A DNA stretch of 64,000 nucleotides, from positions 1 through 64,000 of the forward strand of contig NZ_JAAAPL010000006.1 in the NCBI RefSeq assembly GCF_011317445.1, given 5' to 3'. Every line of letters begins with the position of its first letter. The stretch's first letter is position 1. The stretch comes from Chelativorans multitrophicus (GTDB lineage Bacteria > Pseudomonadota > Alphaproteobacteria > Rhizobiales > Rhizobiaceae). Both the position numbers and the translations under genes were made by a program. This document shows, piece by piece, positions 34,266 through 43,615 of the stretch. The notes below the pieces were generated by a model. That model was not told the DNA's origin. It was given only the letters and a program-made list of their open reading frames with translations, and did no database searches.

Positions 34266-35198
34266 ATGCTTGATGCAATCGAAGGCATTCACCACATCAC
34301 GTCCATGGCCCGCGATGCCAACGTCACGGATCAGTTCCACACGAGGGTCCTGGGACTACGGCGCGTCAAGAAGACCGTCAATTTCGACGCACCGGACGTC
34401 TACCATCTCTATTATGCCAATCGCGTCGCTCAACCGGGTACGGTGATGACCTATTTCCCGTTCCCGAACATTGCCAGCGGAGCGCGAGGCGCGGGCGAAG
34501 TCAGCACGACCGTTTTTTCCGTGCCGGAAGGAAGCCTGGATTTCTGGGAAAGGCATCTTGCCGACAGCGCAGTGGGCGGAATAAAGCGAGCTCAAGCCTT
34601 TGGCGAAGACCAGCTCTATTTCGACGGGATCGACGGCGATAGCTTTGCGCTCGCAGCCGTGGCGGGTGACGGGCGCGAACCCTGGACGGGTGCGGGGATT
34701 CCGGCTGACCATGCGATCCGCGGTTTTAGTTCCGCTACCTTGCTGCTCAATGACGGCCAGCCTACGCAGGAGCTTCTGGAGCTGATGGGCTTCAAGGAAA
34801 AGGGCCGAGAAGGAAATGTCGTCCGCTTGCAGCGCGAGACTGGCAACGGCGCGGCGACCATCGACATCAAGGCCGATCGTGCTGCACCTCCTGCGCGACA
34901 GGGAGCGGGCTCCGTGCACCACATCGCATTCGCCGTGCCCGATGCCGCCGCCCAGCGCACCGTACGCCAGGCACTCTCGCAGGAGGGTTTTCAAGTGACG
35001 CCTGTGATCGACAGGGACTATTTTCTGGCAATCTATTTCCGATCGCCGGGCGGCGTGCTTTTCGAGGTCGCAACGGATGATCCGGGTTTTGCGCGGGATG
35101 AGGACATGGATCATCTAGGCGAGGCCCTGAAACTGCCGCGCCAGCATGAGCACCTGCGCCCCTATCTTGAGGCGCGCCTGCCGGCGATCGGGAGCTGA
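34266..35198 (+). CDS. Ring-cleaving (glyoxalase-fold) dioxygenase, MhqO-like
   Basis: A 310-residue vicinal-oxygen-chelate protein with two tandem halves. Metal ligands are probably H9/H10 (EGIHHITSM), the His pair in GSVHHIAFAVPD and Glu in GVLFEVATD. A GGAGG site lies upstream. It is followed by an MhqD-like esterase gene 3 bases later, the same pairing as mhqO-mhqD/catE systems that act on quinones or catechols. The specific aromatic substrate is unknown. Confidence 0.88.
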   Translation: MLDAIEGIHHITSMARDANVTDQFHTRVLGLRRVKKTVNFDAPDVYHLYYANRVAQPGTVMTYFPFPNIASGARGAGEVSTTVFSVPEGSLDFWERHLADSAVGGIKRAQAFGEDQLYFDGIDGDSFALAAVAGDGREPWTGAGIPADHAIRGFSSATLLLNDGQPTQELLELMGFKEKGREGNVVRLQRETGNGAATIDIKADRAAPPARQGAGSVHHIAFAVPDAAAQRTVRQALSQEGFQVTPVIDRDYFLAIYFRSPGGVLFEVATDDPGFARDEDMDHLGEALKLPRQHEHLRPYLEARLPAIGS

Positions 35199-35201
35199 AC
35201 C

Positions 35202-35834
35202 ATGGGGATCGATGCCTACAGGCATTTCTCGGCGCCGGCCGGTCCCGGCCGGCCCCTTCTGTTTCTCTTTCACGGGACCGGCGGGGATGAGCGCCAGCTC
35301 CTCCCGCTTGCGCGCGAGGTGGCTCCTTGGGCGGGGATTATCGCTCCTCTCGGGGATGTGAGCGAACACGGAGCGCCCCGTTTCTTCCGCCGCACTGGCG
35401 AGGGCGTCTACGATATGGCGGATCTTGCCCGCGCCACGGAAAAAATGGTGAGCTTCGTTCGCGCGCATGTGGCGGCCGAAAAGCCCGGTGCCGTGCTCGG
35501 CCTCGGCTATTCAAATGGGGCGAATATTCTCGCCACAACTATTTTCAGCAATCCTTCGCTTTTCGACGCTGCAGTGCTGATGCATCCCCTCATCCCCTTT
35601 GAGCCTCGTTTCGGCTCGGACAGCGTGGAAATCAGGCTTCTGATCACGGCAGGGCGGCATGATCCGGTCTGTCCTGCGCCGCTGACGAACAGGCTTGCCT
35701 CATACCTGGAAGCAGCCGGCGCTGCGAGCGAGATCGTCTGGCACGAAGGCGGCCACGAGCTGCGCTCGAACGAGATTGACGCGACGCGGGATTTCTTTTC
35801 CGCCTACGGTGATCCTCGGGAAAAAACGCGATGA
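35202..35834 (+). CDS. Alpha/beta hydrolase, MhqD-like carboxylesterase
   Basis: A 210-residue serine hydrolase. The catalytic triad is S104 in GYSNG, D154 in GRHDP and H185 in EGGHEL; the oxyanion region is FLFHGTGGDE. It matches the MhqD/phospholipase-carboxylesterase group. It lies 3 bases after the dioxygenase and overlaps the GNAT gene by ATGA, so the three form an operon, probably for detoxification of an aromatic or electrophilic compound. Confidence 0.88.
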   Translation: MGIDAYRHFSAPAGPGRPLLFLFHGTGGDERQLLPLAREVAPWAGIIAPLGDVSEHGAPRFFRRTGEGVYDMADLARATEKMVSFVRAHVAAEKPGAVLGLGYSNGANILATTIFSNPSLFDAAVLMHPLIPFEPRFGSDSVEIRLLITAGRHDPVCPAPLTNRLASYLEAAGAASEIVWHEGGHELRSNEIDATRDFFSAYGDPREKTR

Positions 35835-36121
35835 AGGAACCGCATATCAAGCTTCACGAAGCCGGCAGCAAAGGCCGTTACGTTCATGCGGCCGATGGCA
35901 AAGAAGCGCAGATGACCTTCACCAGAATCGGTGAGAAGCAGATCATCATCGATCATACGGAGGTTCCGCCGGCTTTCCGCGGGCAAGGCATCGGGGAAGC
36001 GCTGGTGAGACGAGCCGTCGAGGACGCGCGGATGAACGGGTTGAAAATCAGGCCGCTTTGTCCTTTTGCCGCAGCCCAGTTCCGCCGTCACCCCGAGTGG
36101 GGCGACGTGCTGGCACGTTAG
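35831..36121 (+). CDS. GNAT-fold small N-acetyltransferase (YjdJ/Gtn-like)
   Basis: A 96-residue short GNAT protein. Acetyl-CoA-binding text is VPPAFRGQGIGEALVRRAVEDAR (residues about 44-66), then LKIRPLCPFAAAQFRRHPEW, the standard ending of the small YjdJ/DUF4442-like GNAT group, which are about 90-100 residues. It is coupled to the esterase gene. The acceptor is unknown. Confidence 0.85.
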   Translation: MKEPHIKLHEAGSKGRYVHAADGKEAQMTFTRIGEKQIIIDHTEVPPAFRGQGIGEALVRRAVEDARMNGLKIRPLCPFAAAQFRRHPEWGDVLAR

Positions 36122-36373
36122 CTTAAGTGCTCCGCCCTCACAGCGGCCTGCGGGGCGTGGGAGGCCGAGCTCGCATCGAATTCGGAATTCGTTATGTCTC
36201 CCGTTTCACGGCTGCCGAGGAGGGGACTTTCGGCGTTTCATTCCCCAACGTAATCGTGAACGCCGTTTTTGCTGAAGTTTCGATCCTTCCGCCTCGTCTT
36301 TGCCCTGTTTGATGCTATCTTACCGGTGAGGCGGTGCTTCCCGTAGGCGTCCGCCGTTCGATCTGGAAGGGTG
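36122..36373. other. Non-coding interval without recognisable features
   Basis: This 252-base stretch between the GNAT gene and the DUF4175 gene has short open frames on both strands but none with a ribosome site or a family-like sequence. I see no strong hairpin. A promoter for the DUF4175 gene is expected in it. Confidence 0.4.
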
Positions 36374-38962
36374 ATGGCGGAGCAACATTCCACAAACGGC
36401 CTGAAACCCGGGCTGCTCATCCGCCTCCGGCGGACGCGCACTGCGGTGCGCGCGGTTATCCTCGTCGAGCGTTTGTGGCCCGTCATCCTGCCGCTTCTCG
36501 TTATAATCAGCCTGTTCCTGAGCCTTGCCTGGCTGGGGGTATTTCGTATTCTCCCGGATTGGGCGCGGCTCGGTGTTCTCGGGGTGCTCGCCGTAGGGGC
36601 TCTTGCCAGCTTCTGGCCAATGCGCTCCTTCCGCATGCCGACCGCGGCTGAAATCGACCGCCGCATCGAACAGGCCAATCTTCTGGAACATGCGCCGGTT
36701 TCCGTCCAGTCGGACCAGCTCGCCACCCATGGTGACGATCCTTTCGCCATGGCGCTGTGGCGCGAGCACCAGCGGCGCATGGCCGAGCGGCTTTCCAGGC
36801 TCAAAGGTGACCTGCCCCGGACCTCGATTCCAGAGCGCGACCCGTTCGGCTTGCGTGCCCTCGCCGCCCTCCTCTTCGTCACGGCGCTTGCTTTTTCCAC
36901 TGGGCCCTATGGCGGGCGCATCTCCGATGCCTTCGAACCGCCGGCAGCGACGCAGGCGGCCACTGCGCGCGTCGATGCCTGGGTAACGCCGCCGGCCTAT
37001 ACCGGGCGCGCGCCCATCTTCCTCACGGCCGATGCCAATATTCAGCAGCATGCATTCACCGTGCCCCAAAACAGCACGGTGGCGGTGCGTGTCAGCGGCG
37101 GCTCGGGCGGGGAGAGCCTGCATTTCGTGGACATGTCAGGAGAGGAGCAACCGCTCGCATCGGATGAGCAAGCTGCGCCGGATGCAGCCGCAGCCTCGCA
37201 GGCGGGAAATGCGTCGCGCTTTTCGCACGTGCTGTCCTCAGGCGGGAACGTGATCCTGCGCAATGGTGGCAGGGAACTGCAGAGCTGGACCTTCTCGGTT
37301 ATTCCCGATGAGCCGCCGCAGATCAGATTCGTAGAAGAGCCGAGGCGGGCTGTGAATGGCGCGTTGGAACTGGCCTACGAAATCAAGGATGATTATGGAG
37401 CCACCAAGGCTGAGGCCGCATTCGAACAGACCGAGGCCGATCCGCAGGCGCGCCCGCTGTTCGAAGCGCCGGAAATGCCGCTTACCTTGCCGCGGGGCGG
37501 CGACCGCACCACCGCCAAGGCATCGCGCGACCTGACAGAGCATCCATGGGCCGGATCGGAAGTAAGGCTCACTCTTTCGGCAACGGACGCTGCGGAACAG
37601 ACCGCGCAGAGCGAAACGAAGACGTTCCGGCTCCCCGAGCGCACATTCACAAATCCCCTTGCGCGGTCCGTGATCGAGCAGCGCCGGGTTCTTGCTCTGG
37701 ACGCGAAACAGAAGCGGCGCGTGCTCTCGCTTATGGATGCGCTGCTCCTCTGGCCCGAGGAGACTTTTGCGGACGCTACGCATTTCCTTCTCATCTCCGC
37801 CGCGCGGTCCAAGCTTTCCATGGCGCGCAATGATGATGCGCTGCGCGACGTGGTCGCCCAGCTCTGGGAGATCGCGCTCATCATCGAGGATGGCGACATG
37901 ACCGCCGCCGAGAGGCGGCTGCGCCAGGCACAAGAAGAGCTCAAGCAGGCGCTGGAGAATGGCGCCACCGACGAGGAAATCGAGCGGCTGATGGATGAAC
38001 TGCGGCAGGCAATGCAGGAGTTCCTGCGGGAGTTTGCCGAGCGCGCCATGCAGAACCAGCAACTATCGGAAATGCCGAACAGCGAAATGCTGAGCCAGAA
38101 TGATCTCCAGCGCATGCTCGACCAGATCGAGAATCTCGCCAGATCGGGCGCGCGCGACCAAGCGCGGGATCTGCTTTCTCAGCTTGAGAACATGATGAAC
38201 AACCTGCAGATGGCTCAGCCGCAGCAGGGCCAGGGTGGCCAGCAGTCCGAAATGCGCCAGCAGATGGATCGTCTGGGCGAGCTCATGCGCCGCCAGCAGG
38301 AGCTCATGAACGAGACCTTCCGCCTCGACCAGCAGCAGCACGGGCAGCAGGGCCAAATGGGCGAGCAAGGACAGATGGGCGAGCAGGGGCAGATGGGCCA
38401 ACAGGGCCAAATGGGTCAGCAAGGCCAGGGTCAGCAGCCGGGCCAGGGACAGGGAATGTCGCCCGAAGAGCTTGCAGAGGCACTGCGCAACCTGCAGGAG
38501 GGCCAGGGTGGCCTGCGGCAGGAACTCGAAAGCCTGACGGAAGGTTTGCGCGGCCTCGGGATCCAGCCGGGCGACGGTTTTGGAGAAGCCGGAGAAGCCA
38601 TGGGCGAGGCCGAGGGAGCGCTGGGTCAGGGCGAGGGAGAGCGTGCCGTCGGCGAGCAGGGGCGGGCGCTTGAAGCGTTGCGCCGGGGCGCCCAGGACAT
38701 GATGAACCAGATGCAGGCAATGCAGGGCGATCAAGGTGGCCAAGGCCAGCAGGGGAGCCGGCAGGGCACCTTCGGCCGCGATCCGCTGGGTCGCCCGCGT
38801 GCAACCACCGGACCTGATTTCGGTGACGATGTGAAGGTCCCGGACGAAATCGACACTCAGCGGGCGCGCGAAATCCTCGATGCGATCCGCCGCCGGCTCG
38901 GAAATGCGCTCAGCCCCGAGGTCGAGCGCGAATATCTGGAACGCCTTCTCGACATGCGGTGA
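36374..38962 (+). CDS. TIGR02302/DUF4175 family membrane protein
   Basis: An 862-residue protein found as a single copy in many alphaproteobacteria. Two membrane helices (about 28-50 and 55-77) are followed by another at about 155-175. Then comes a periplasmic region with 'AWVTPPAYTGRAPIFL' and 'PDEPPQIRF', and a long helical Gln/Glu-rich part (about 500-760). That part includes a hexapeptide repeat (QGQMGE/QGQMGQ). The C-terminus ends 'RAREILDAIRRRLGNALSPEVEREYLERLLDM'-like text (residues about 830-862). ATG 36374 or GTG 36371 may start it. It may act at the cell envelope; the function is unproven. Confidence 0.87.
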   Translation: MAEQHSTNGLKPGLLIRLRRTRTAVRAVILVERLWPVILPLLVIISLFLSLAWLGVFRILPDWARLGVLGVLAVGALASFWPMRSFRMPTAAEIDRRIEQANLLEHAPVSVQSDQLATHGDDPFAMALWREHQRRMAERLSRLKGDLPRTSIPERDPFGLRALAALLFVTALAFSTGPYGGRISDAFEPPAATQAATARVDAWVTPPAYTGRAPIFLTADANIQQHAFTVPQNSTVAVRVSGGSGGESLHFVDMSGEEQPLASDEQAAPDAAAASQAGNASRFSHVLSSGGNVILRNGGRELQSWTFSVIPDEPPQIRFVEEPRRAVNGALELAYEIKDDYGATKAEAAFEQTEADPQARPLFEAPEMPLTLPRGGDRTTAKASRDLTEHPWAGSEVRLTLSATDAAEQTAQSETKTFRLPERTFTNPLARSVIEQRRVLALDAKQKRRVLSLMDALLLWPEETFADATHFLLISAARSKLSMARNDDALRDVVAQLWEIALIIEDGDMTAAERRLRQAQEELKQALENGATDEEIERLMDELRQAMQEFLREFAERAMQNQQLSEMPNSEMLSQNDLQRMLDQIENLARSGARDQARDLLSQLENMMNNLQMAQPQQGQGGQQSEMRQQMDRLGELMRRQQELMNETFRLDQQQHGQQGQMGEQGQMGEQGQMGQQGQMGQQGQGQQPGQGQGMSPEELAEALRNLQEGQGGLRQELESLTEGLRGLGIQPGDGFGEAGEAMGEAEGALGQGEGERAVGEQGRALEALRRGAQDMMNQMQAMQGDQGGQGQQGSRQGTFGRDPLGRPRATTGPDFGDDVKVPDEIDTQRAREILDAIRRRLGNALSPEVEREYLERLLDMR
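38348..38419 (+). repeat. 18-bp in-frame tandem repeat (about four units)
   Basis: Four consecutive 18-base units encode QGQMG(E/Q), continuing into degenerate QGQGQQPGQ text to about 38455. Units vary at wobble positions. This is a likely site of replication slippage and length variation. Confidence 0.8.
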
Positions 38963-39096
38963 TGGCGGATCGCGGTCTGGGCGCCAGAACCTGAGGCCGG
39001 CAATCGAGTACGCGCTGCGCCACGACTCAAACGCCCGCTTCCCGAATCCTGAAACACAACCCTGCGGAATGGGCACGCGGAACGGTTAAAATGTGC

Positions 39097-39121
39097 GGAA
39101 CGCCCGATACATGCCGGCGTT
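39097..39121 (+). promoter_or_regulatory. EcfG-type promoter candidate upstream of groESL
   Basis: GGAAC (39097-39101), 16-base spacer, CGTT (39118-39121), ending 13 bases before the CIRCE element. Perfect match to the EcfG pattern. Chance occurrence of one such match in the window is possible, so support is moderate. A sigma-70-like TTGCAG (39120-39125) with TCAATA (39143-39148) overlaps downstream. Confidence 0.5.
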
Positions 39122-39133
39122 GCAGGAAGTCTT

Positions 39134-39160
39134 TTGGCACTCTCAATAGGTGAGTGCTAA
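39134..39160 (+). promoter_or_regulatory. CIRCE element (HrcA operator)
   Basis: TTGGCACTC (39134-39142), 9-base spacer, GAGTGCTAA (39152-39160). It differs from the CIRCE consensus (TTAGCACTC-N9-GAGTGCTAA) at one base. It lies 140 bases before groES, so HrcA is expected to repress groESL in the absence of heat stress. The rest of the 38963-39300 interval shows no gene. Confidence 0.93.
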
Positions 39161-39300
39161 TTTTTCTTCCGCGCCCTCTTGAAGGCTGAAATTTTCAAAA
39201 CCAAATTTTTCGCGCGTGGTGCCATGACGGGCCGCGTACCGCGCCGGAAAGGGATGGCGCGGGAGGTGCTTCGAAAAATTGTTTGTCCCAGGAGGAAGAC

Positions 39301-39615
39301 ATGAAGTTCCGTCCTTTGCATGACCGCCTGCTTGTCCGCCGCATCGAGGCGGAGGAGAAAACGGCGGGAGGGGTGATCATTCCCGATACCGCGAAGGAAA
39401 AACCGCAGGAAGGCGAGGTGCTGGCAGTCGGCCCTGGCGTCCGCGACGAGAAGGGTGAGCTCATCGCCCTGGAAGTGAAGGTCGGAGACCGCATCCTTTT
39501 CGGAAAGTGGTCCGGCACAGAAATCCGCCTTCAAGGCGAGGATCTGCTCATCATGAAGGAAAGCGACGTCCTCGGCATTCTCGACAAGGAAGCCGAGGTC
39601 AAGAAGGCTGCTTGA
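39301..39615 (+). CDS. groES: Co-chaperonin GroES
   Basis: A 104-residue Gro[22 protein letters not shown] at the start, the mobile-loop region [19 protein letters not shown] and the ending '[14 protein letters not shown]'. It is slightly longer at the C-terminus ([10 protein letters not shown]) than the usual about 97 residues. ATG 39301 has AGGAGGAAG upstream. It caps the GroEL ring and is cotranscribed with groEL 41 bases downstream. Confidence 0.97.
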   Translation: MKFRPLHDRLLVRRIEAEEKTAGGVIIPDTAKEKPQEGEVLAVGPGVRDEKGELIALEVKVGDRILFGKWSGTEIRLQGEDLLIMKESDVLGILDKEAEVKKAA

Positions 39616-39644
39616 GCGCGGCCATCAGTCGAATCCGCCAATGA

Positions 39645-41285
<1,641 letters not shown>

Positions 41286-41308
41286 ACAGCCTTCTCAAGG
41301 CTTTAAGG

Positions 41309-41331
41309 GCGCGGCCGGCCTCCGGCCGCGC
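41309..41331 (+). terminator. GC-rich hairpin after groEL
   Basis: GCGCGGCCGG (41309-41318) pairs with CCGGCCGCGC (41322-41331) around CCT, 24 bases after the groEL stop. There is no U-run; it may act with Rho or serve both groEL and the opposing cpdR gene. Confidence 0.55.
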
Positions 41332-41347
41332 TCTCGCGCGGGAATGG

Positions 41348-41713
41348 TCAAGCTGCCAGCGCTTTGCCGACCCGGTCGCGGATCTCGGCAAGCGTGAAGG
41401 GTTTGTTCACCACGCCGAGTACCGTGCCGTCCATCTCGGCGGCGCGCTCGCGCTGCTCGGCATAGCCGGTCATCAGCAGAAGCCGTAGGCCGGGGAAGGT
41501 TCGCGCCGCCGTGCGCGCCATCTCGATGCCGTCCATGGCGGGCATCCGTATATCCGACAGCACGAGGTCGAAGGCGCCCTCTGCGTTCTCCAGTTTTTGA
41601 AGCGCATCAATGCCGTCCTCCGCCATCTCCACCATGTGGCCGGCGGCTGCTAGTGCGCGTGCGGTAAAGGTTCGGACCGAATGGTCGTCGTCGACGATCA
41701 GAAGTTTTGCCAT
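41348..41713 (-). CDS. cpdR: Single-domain response regulator CpdR
   Basis: A 121-residue receiver-only protein: D8-D9-D10 acidic cluster, phosphoacceptor D54 in LVLSDIRMPAMDGIEMA, LLMTGYAEQRERA and the NKPF lysine. This is the CpdR pattern. Unphosphorylated CpdR guides ClpXP to substrates, including, indirectly, CtrA; phosphorylation by the CckA-ChpT relay blocks this. The start at 41713 (MAKLLIVDDD) fits the family length. A CtrA box lies nearby, before ftsE. Confidence 0.9.
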   Translation of the reverse strand: MAKLLIVDDDHSVRTFTARALAAAGHMVEMAEDGIDALQKLENAEGAFDLVLSDIRMPAMDGIEMARTAARTFPGLRLLLMTGYAEQRERAAEMDGTVLGVVNKPFTLAEIRDRVGKALAA

Positions 41714-41771
41714 TGCGTGATTTTGGCCGCCAATTCTTGACGTTCGCTGAACGCGAGGCAAATTCGCGCGA

Positions 41772-42314
41772 TCAGGCCTCGCCCTTCACAATGCCGACAA
41801 AGGGCAGCTCGCGAAAAGCATGCGCAACGTCCATTCCGTAGCCCACAACGAAGTAGTCGGGACATTCAAAGCCGACGAAATCAGCCTCAAGGCTCGCCTG
41901 CCTGCGCGAATGCTTGTCGAGAAGCACGGCAATGGAAACGGATTTCGCGCCCCGTGAAAGCATCAGGTCACGCGTGTATTGCAAGGTTTTGCCGGACTCC
42001 AGAATATCGTCGATCAACAGGATGTCGCGTCCGCTCACATCGTTGTCGATGTCACGCAGCACCTTGATCCCGCCGCTTGTGGTGCCTGCGCCATAGCTCG
42101 ATATCATGATGAATTCGACCTCCGGGGAAATCCCGGCGTCATGCATGGCGCGAATGAGATCGGCAGCGAAAATGAAGGAGCCCTTCAGAACCGAAATCAC
42201 AAGCAGGTCGGTGTAGTCGCGAGCGGCAATCTCCTTGGCGAGCTCAAGATTGCGTCGCGCTATGGTGGACGCGGAATAGAGAACTTCGATTTCCTTGCCA
42301 CGGACGACAGGCAT
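41772..42314 (-). CDS. hpt: Hypoxanthine phosphoribosyltransferase
   Basis: A 180-residue purine salvage enzyme. The PRPP-binding motif ILLIDDILESGKT is at 98-110. The flexible-loop region SSYGAGTTSGG is at 72-82, and base-binding text DYFVVGYGMDVAHAFRELPFVG is near the C-terminus. It converts hypoxanthine/guanine and PRPP to IMP/GMP. It lies 58 bases upstream-side of cpdR, on the same strand. Confidence 0.95.
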   Translation of the reverse strand: MPVVRGKEIEVLYSASTIARRNLELAKEIAARDYTDLLVISVLKGSFIFAADLIRAMHDAGISPEVEFIMISSYGAGTTSGGIKVLRDIDNDVSGRDILLIDDILESGKTLQYTRDLMLSRGAKSVSIAVLLDKHSRRQASLEADFVGFECPDYFVVGYGMDVAHAFRELPFVGIVKGEA

Positions 42315-42363
42315 TGCAGGACTGCTCCTTGAACTTCACCAACAATAACGCACAAACTTTACG

Positions 42364-42413
42364 GCGCCCTGCGTCCTTTAGGGCGCATAAGGGAAGCTGT
42401 AAATTATTGAAAT
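42364..42413. repeat. Rhizobiales-type intergenic hairpin repeat, copy A
   Basis: The stretch starts GCGCCCTGCGTCCTTTAGGG and continues through GGAAGCTGTAAATTATTGAA. GCGCCCT (42364-42370) and AGGGCGC (42380-42386) form a stem. It aligns over most of its length with copy B at 47910-47957, including the conserved GCTGTAAA(T/C)TATTG tail. Similar hairpin-plus-tail elements (RIME-like) are scattered in rhizobial genomes. Confidence 0.6.
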
Positions 42414-42437
42414 CGCCGCGCGCGGCTGGATGCGGCT

Positions 42438-42761
42438 TTATCCGAGGAGTTTCTTGCGTAGCGTGCGCAGGCCGGTCGCGCAGGACGCGCCGGCCGCGGT
42501 GACCAGCGTTGAGGCGAAGCGGGCAGCCTGCGAGCGAAAGCGCAGGCCCGTTCCGCCCCGGCGCAAAATGTAAATGCCGGCAGGCTGTTGCCCCGCCACC
42601 GTTGCAAAAATCGGGTGAGGGGCACGGAAATAGTGCTCGGGAAGCAGAGTTTCATATTCCGCTTCCAGGATGTCGTCGTAGTGGCGGCTTCGGCTTGTCC
42701 GTGGCAATGCCGGAGTGGTCAGCAACTCGCCCGGCGTGGAGCACACTCGTCTATATTCCAT
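42438..42761 (-). CDS. Hypothetical protein
   Basis: A protein of about 107 residues that I do not recognise. The visible text has an acidic helix (HYDDILEAEYETLLPEHYF), a short Gly-rich strand (IYILRRGGTGLRF) and a basic C-terminus (LRTLRKKLLG). ATG 42761 is a reasonable start, though no strong ribosome site is visible; a frame from 42800 is 13 residues longer. The coding case rests on reading length and an alpha/beta-like composition only. Confidence 0.4.
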   Translation of the reverse strand: MEYRRVCSTPGELLTTPALPRTSRSRHYDDILEAEYETLLPEHYFRAPHPIFATVAGQQPAGIYILRRGGTGLRFRSQAARFASTLVTAAGASCATGLRTLRKKLLG

Positions 42762-42850
42762 TAGAGACCGAACCGCTTTTTCACAGACAATCCGTCGCAT
42801 GTAGCGAAGAATGGTTAATGTTTCCGCGATTTGGCTGTTTTCACGCGAAT

Positions 42851-42866
42851 GTTAATCAGGCATTAA
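42851..42866 (+). promoter_or_regulatory. CtrA binding box upstream of ftsE
   Basis: TTAA (42851-42854), 7-base spacer, TTAAC (42862-42866) is a perfect match to the CtrA consensus TTAA-N7-TTAAC. It lies about 90 bases before the ftsE start, in an unusually AT-rich stretch. CtrA, the cell-cycle master regulator of Rhizobiales and Caulobacter, controls several division genes. Confidence 0.7.
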
Positions 42867-42955
42867 CCATAACCGCCAAAGGTGAGGTCCGCGTCTCGGG
42901 CCGCTATACGCAAACAGCGGCTGCTCATCCGCTTTGAACGCGCAGGTCTGTACAC

Positions 42956-43615
42956 GTGATTCGCTTCGAGAATGTGGGCTTGAGATATGGGATGGGCCCG
43001 GAGGTGCTCCGCGACGTCTCGTTCTTTTTGCAGGAACGCTCCTTCCAGTTCCTGAGCGGCCCTTCAGGCACGGGGAAAACCACGTTGCTGCGGCTTCTTT
43101 TCATGTCGCTGAAGCCTACCCGCGGGCTCATCACCATCTTCGGCAAGGATCGCTCGCGGATCACGCGCGAGGAACTGCCGCTCATTCGCCGCCGCATCGG
43201 TGTCGTCTTTCAGGACTTCCGCCTTCTGGACCACCTCAACACATATGAGAACGTAGCCCTTCCGCTGCGCGTGCGCGGACGCGAGGAGGCGAGCTACCGC
43301 AGCGACGTGATCGAACTGCTGAAATGGGTCGGGCTGGGCGATCGCATGCATGTGTTCCCGCCGGTGCTTTCGGGGGGTGAAAAGCAGCGCGCGGCAATTG
43401 CGCGCGCGCTCATCGAGCAGCCGCAGATTCTGCTTGCCGACGAGCCGACAGGAAATGTGGACCCGCAGCTTGCGCGCCGTCTGCTGCGCCTTCTGATCGA
43501 GCTAAACCGCCTGGGCACGGCAGTGGTTATCGCCACCCATGACATAGGGCTCATGGAACAGGTGGATGCGCGGCGAATGATCCTTTCTGGCGGAAGGCTG
43601 GAGATCTATGATTAG
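42956..43615 (+). CDS. ftsE: Cell division ATP-binding protein FtsE
   Basis: A 219-residue ATPase: Walker A GPSGTGKT at 35-42, 'VFQDFRLLDHLNTYENVALPLRV' (typical FtsE), LSGGEKQRAAIARALI and LLADEPTGNVDP. It starts at GTG 42956 with GCAGG upstream. FtsE and FtsX form an ABC-type complex at the septum that controls peptidoglycan hydrolases during division. It overlaps ftsX by 8 bases. Confidence 0.95.
   Translation: MIRFENVGLRYGMGPEVLRDVSFFLQERSFQFLSGPSGTGKTTLLRLLFMSLKPTRGLITIFGKDRSRITREELPLIRRRIGVVFQDFRLLDHLNTYENVALPLRVRGREEASYRSDVIELLKWVGLGDRMHVFPPVLSGGEKQRAAIARALIEQPQILLADEPTGNVDPQLARRLLRLLIELNRLGTAVVIATHDIGLMEQVDARRMILSGGRLEIYD

Noticed and set aside
36127..36312. A 61-codon open frame after the GNAT gene
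   Set aside because: No ribosome site, no family similarity, and other frames in the same DNA are equally open.
38348..38455. CRISPR-like direct repeats
   Set aside because: They are contiguous in-frame codon repeats inside a gene, with no spacers.
42840..42880. The AT-rich TTAA-rich stretch before ftsE as a replication origin
   Set aside because: Only one CtrA box and no DnaA boxes or parA/dnaA-type neighbours; a promoter region explains it.
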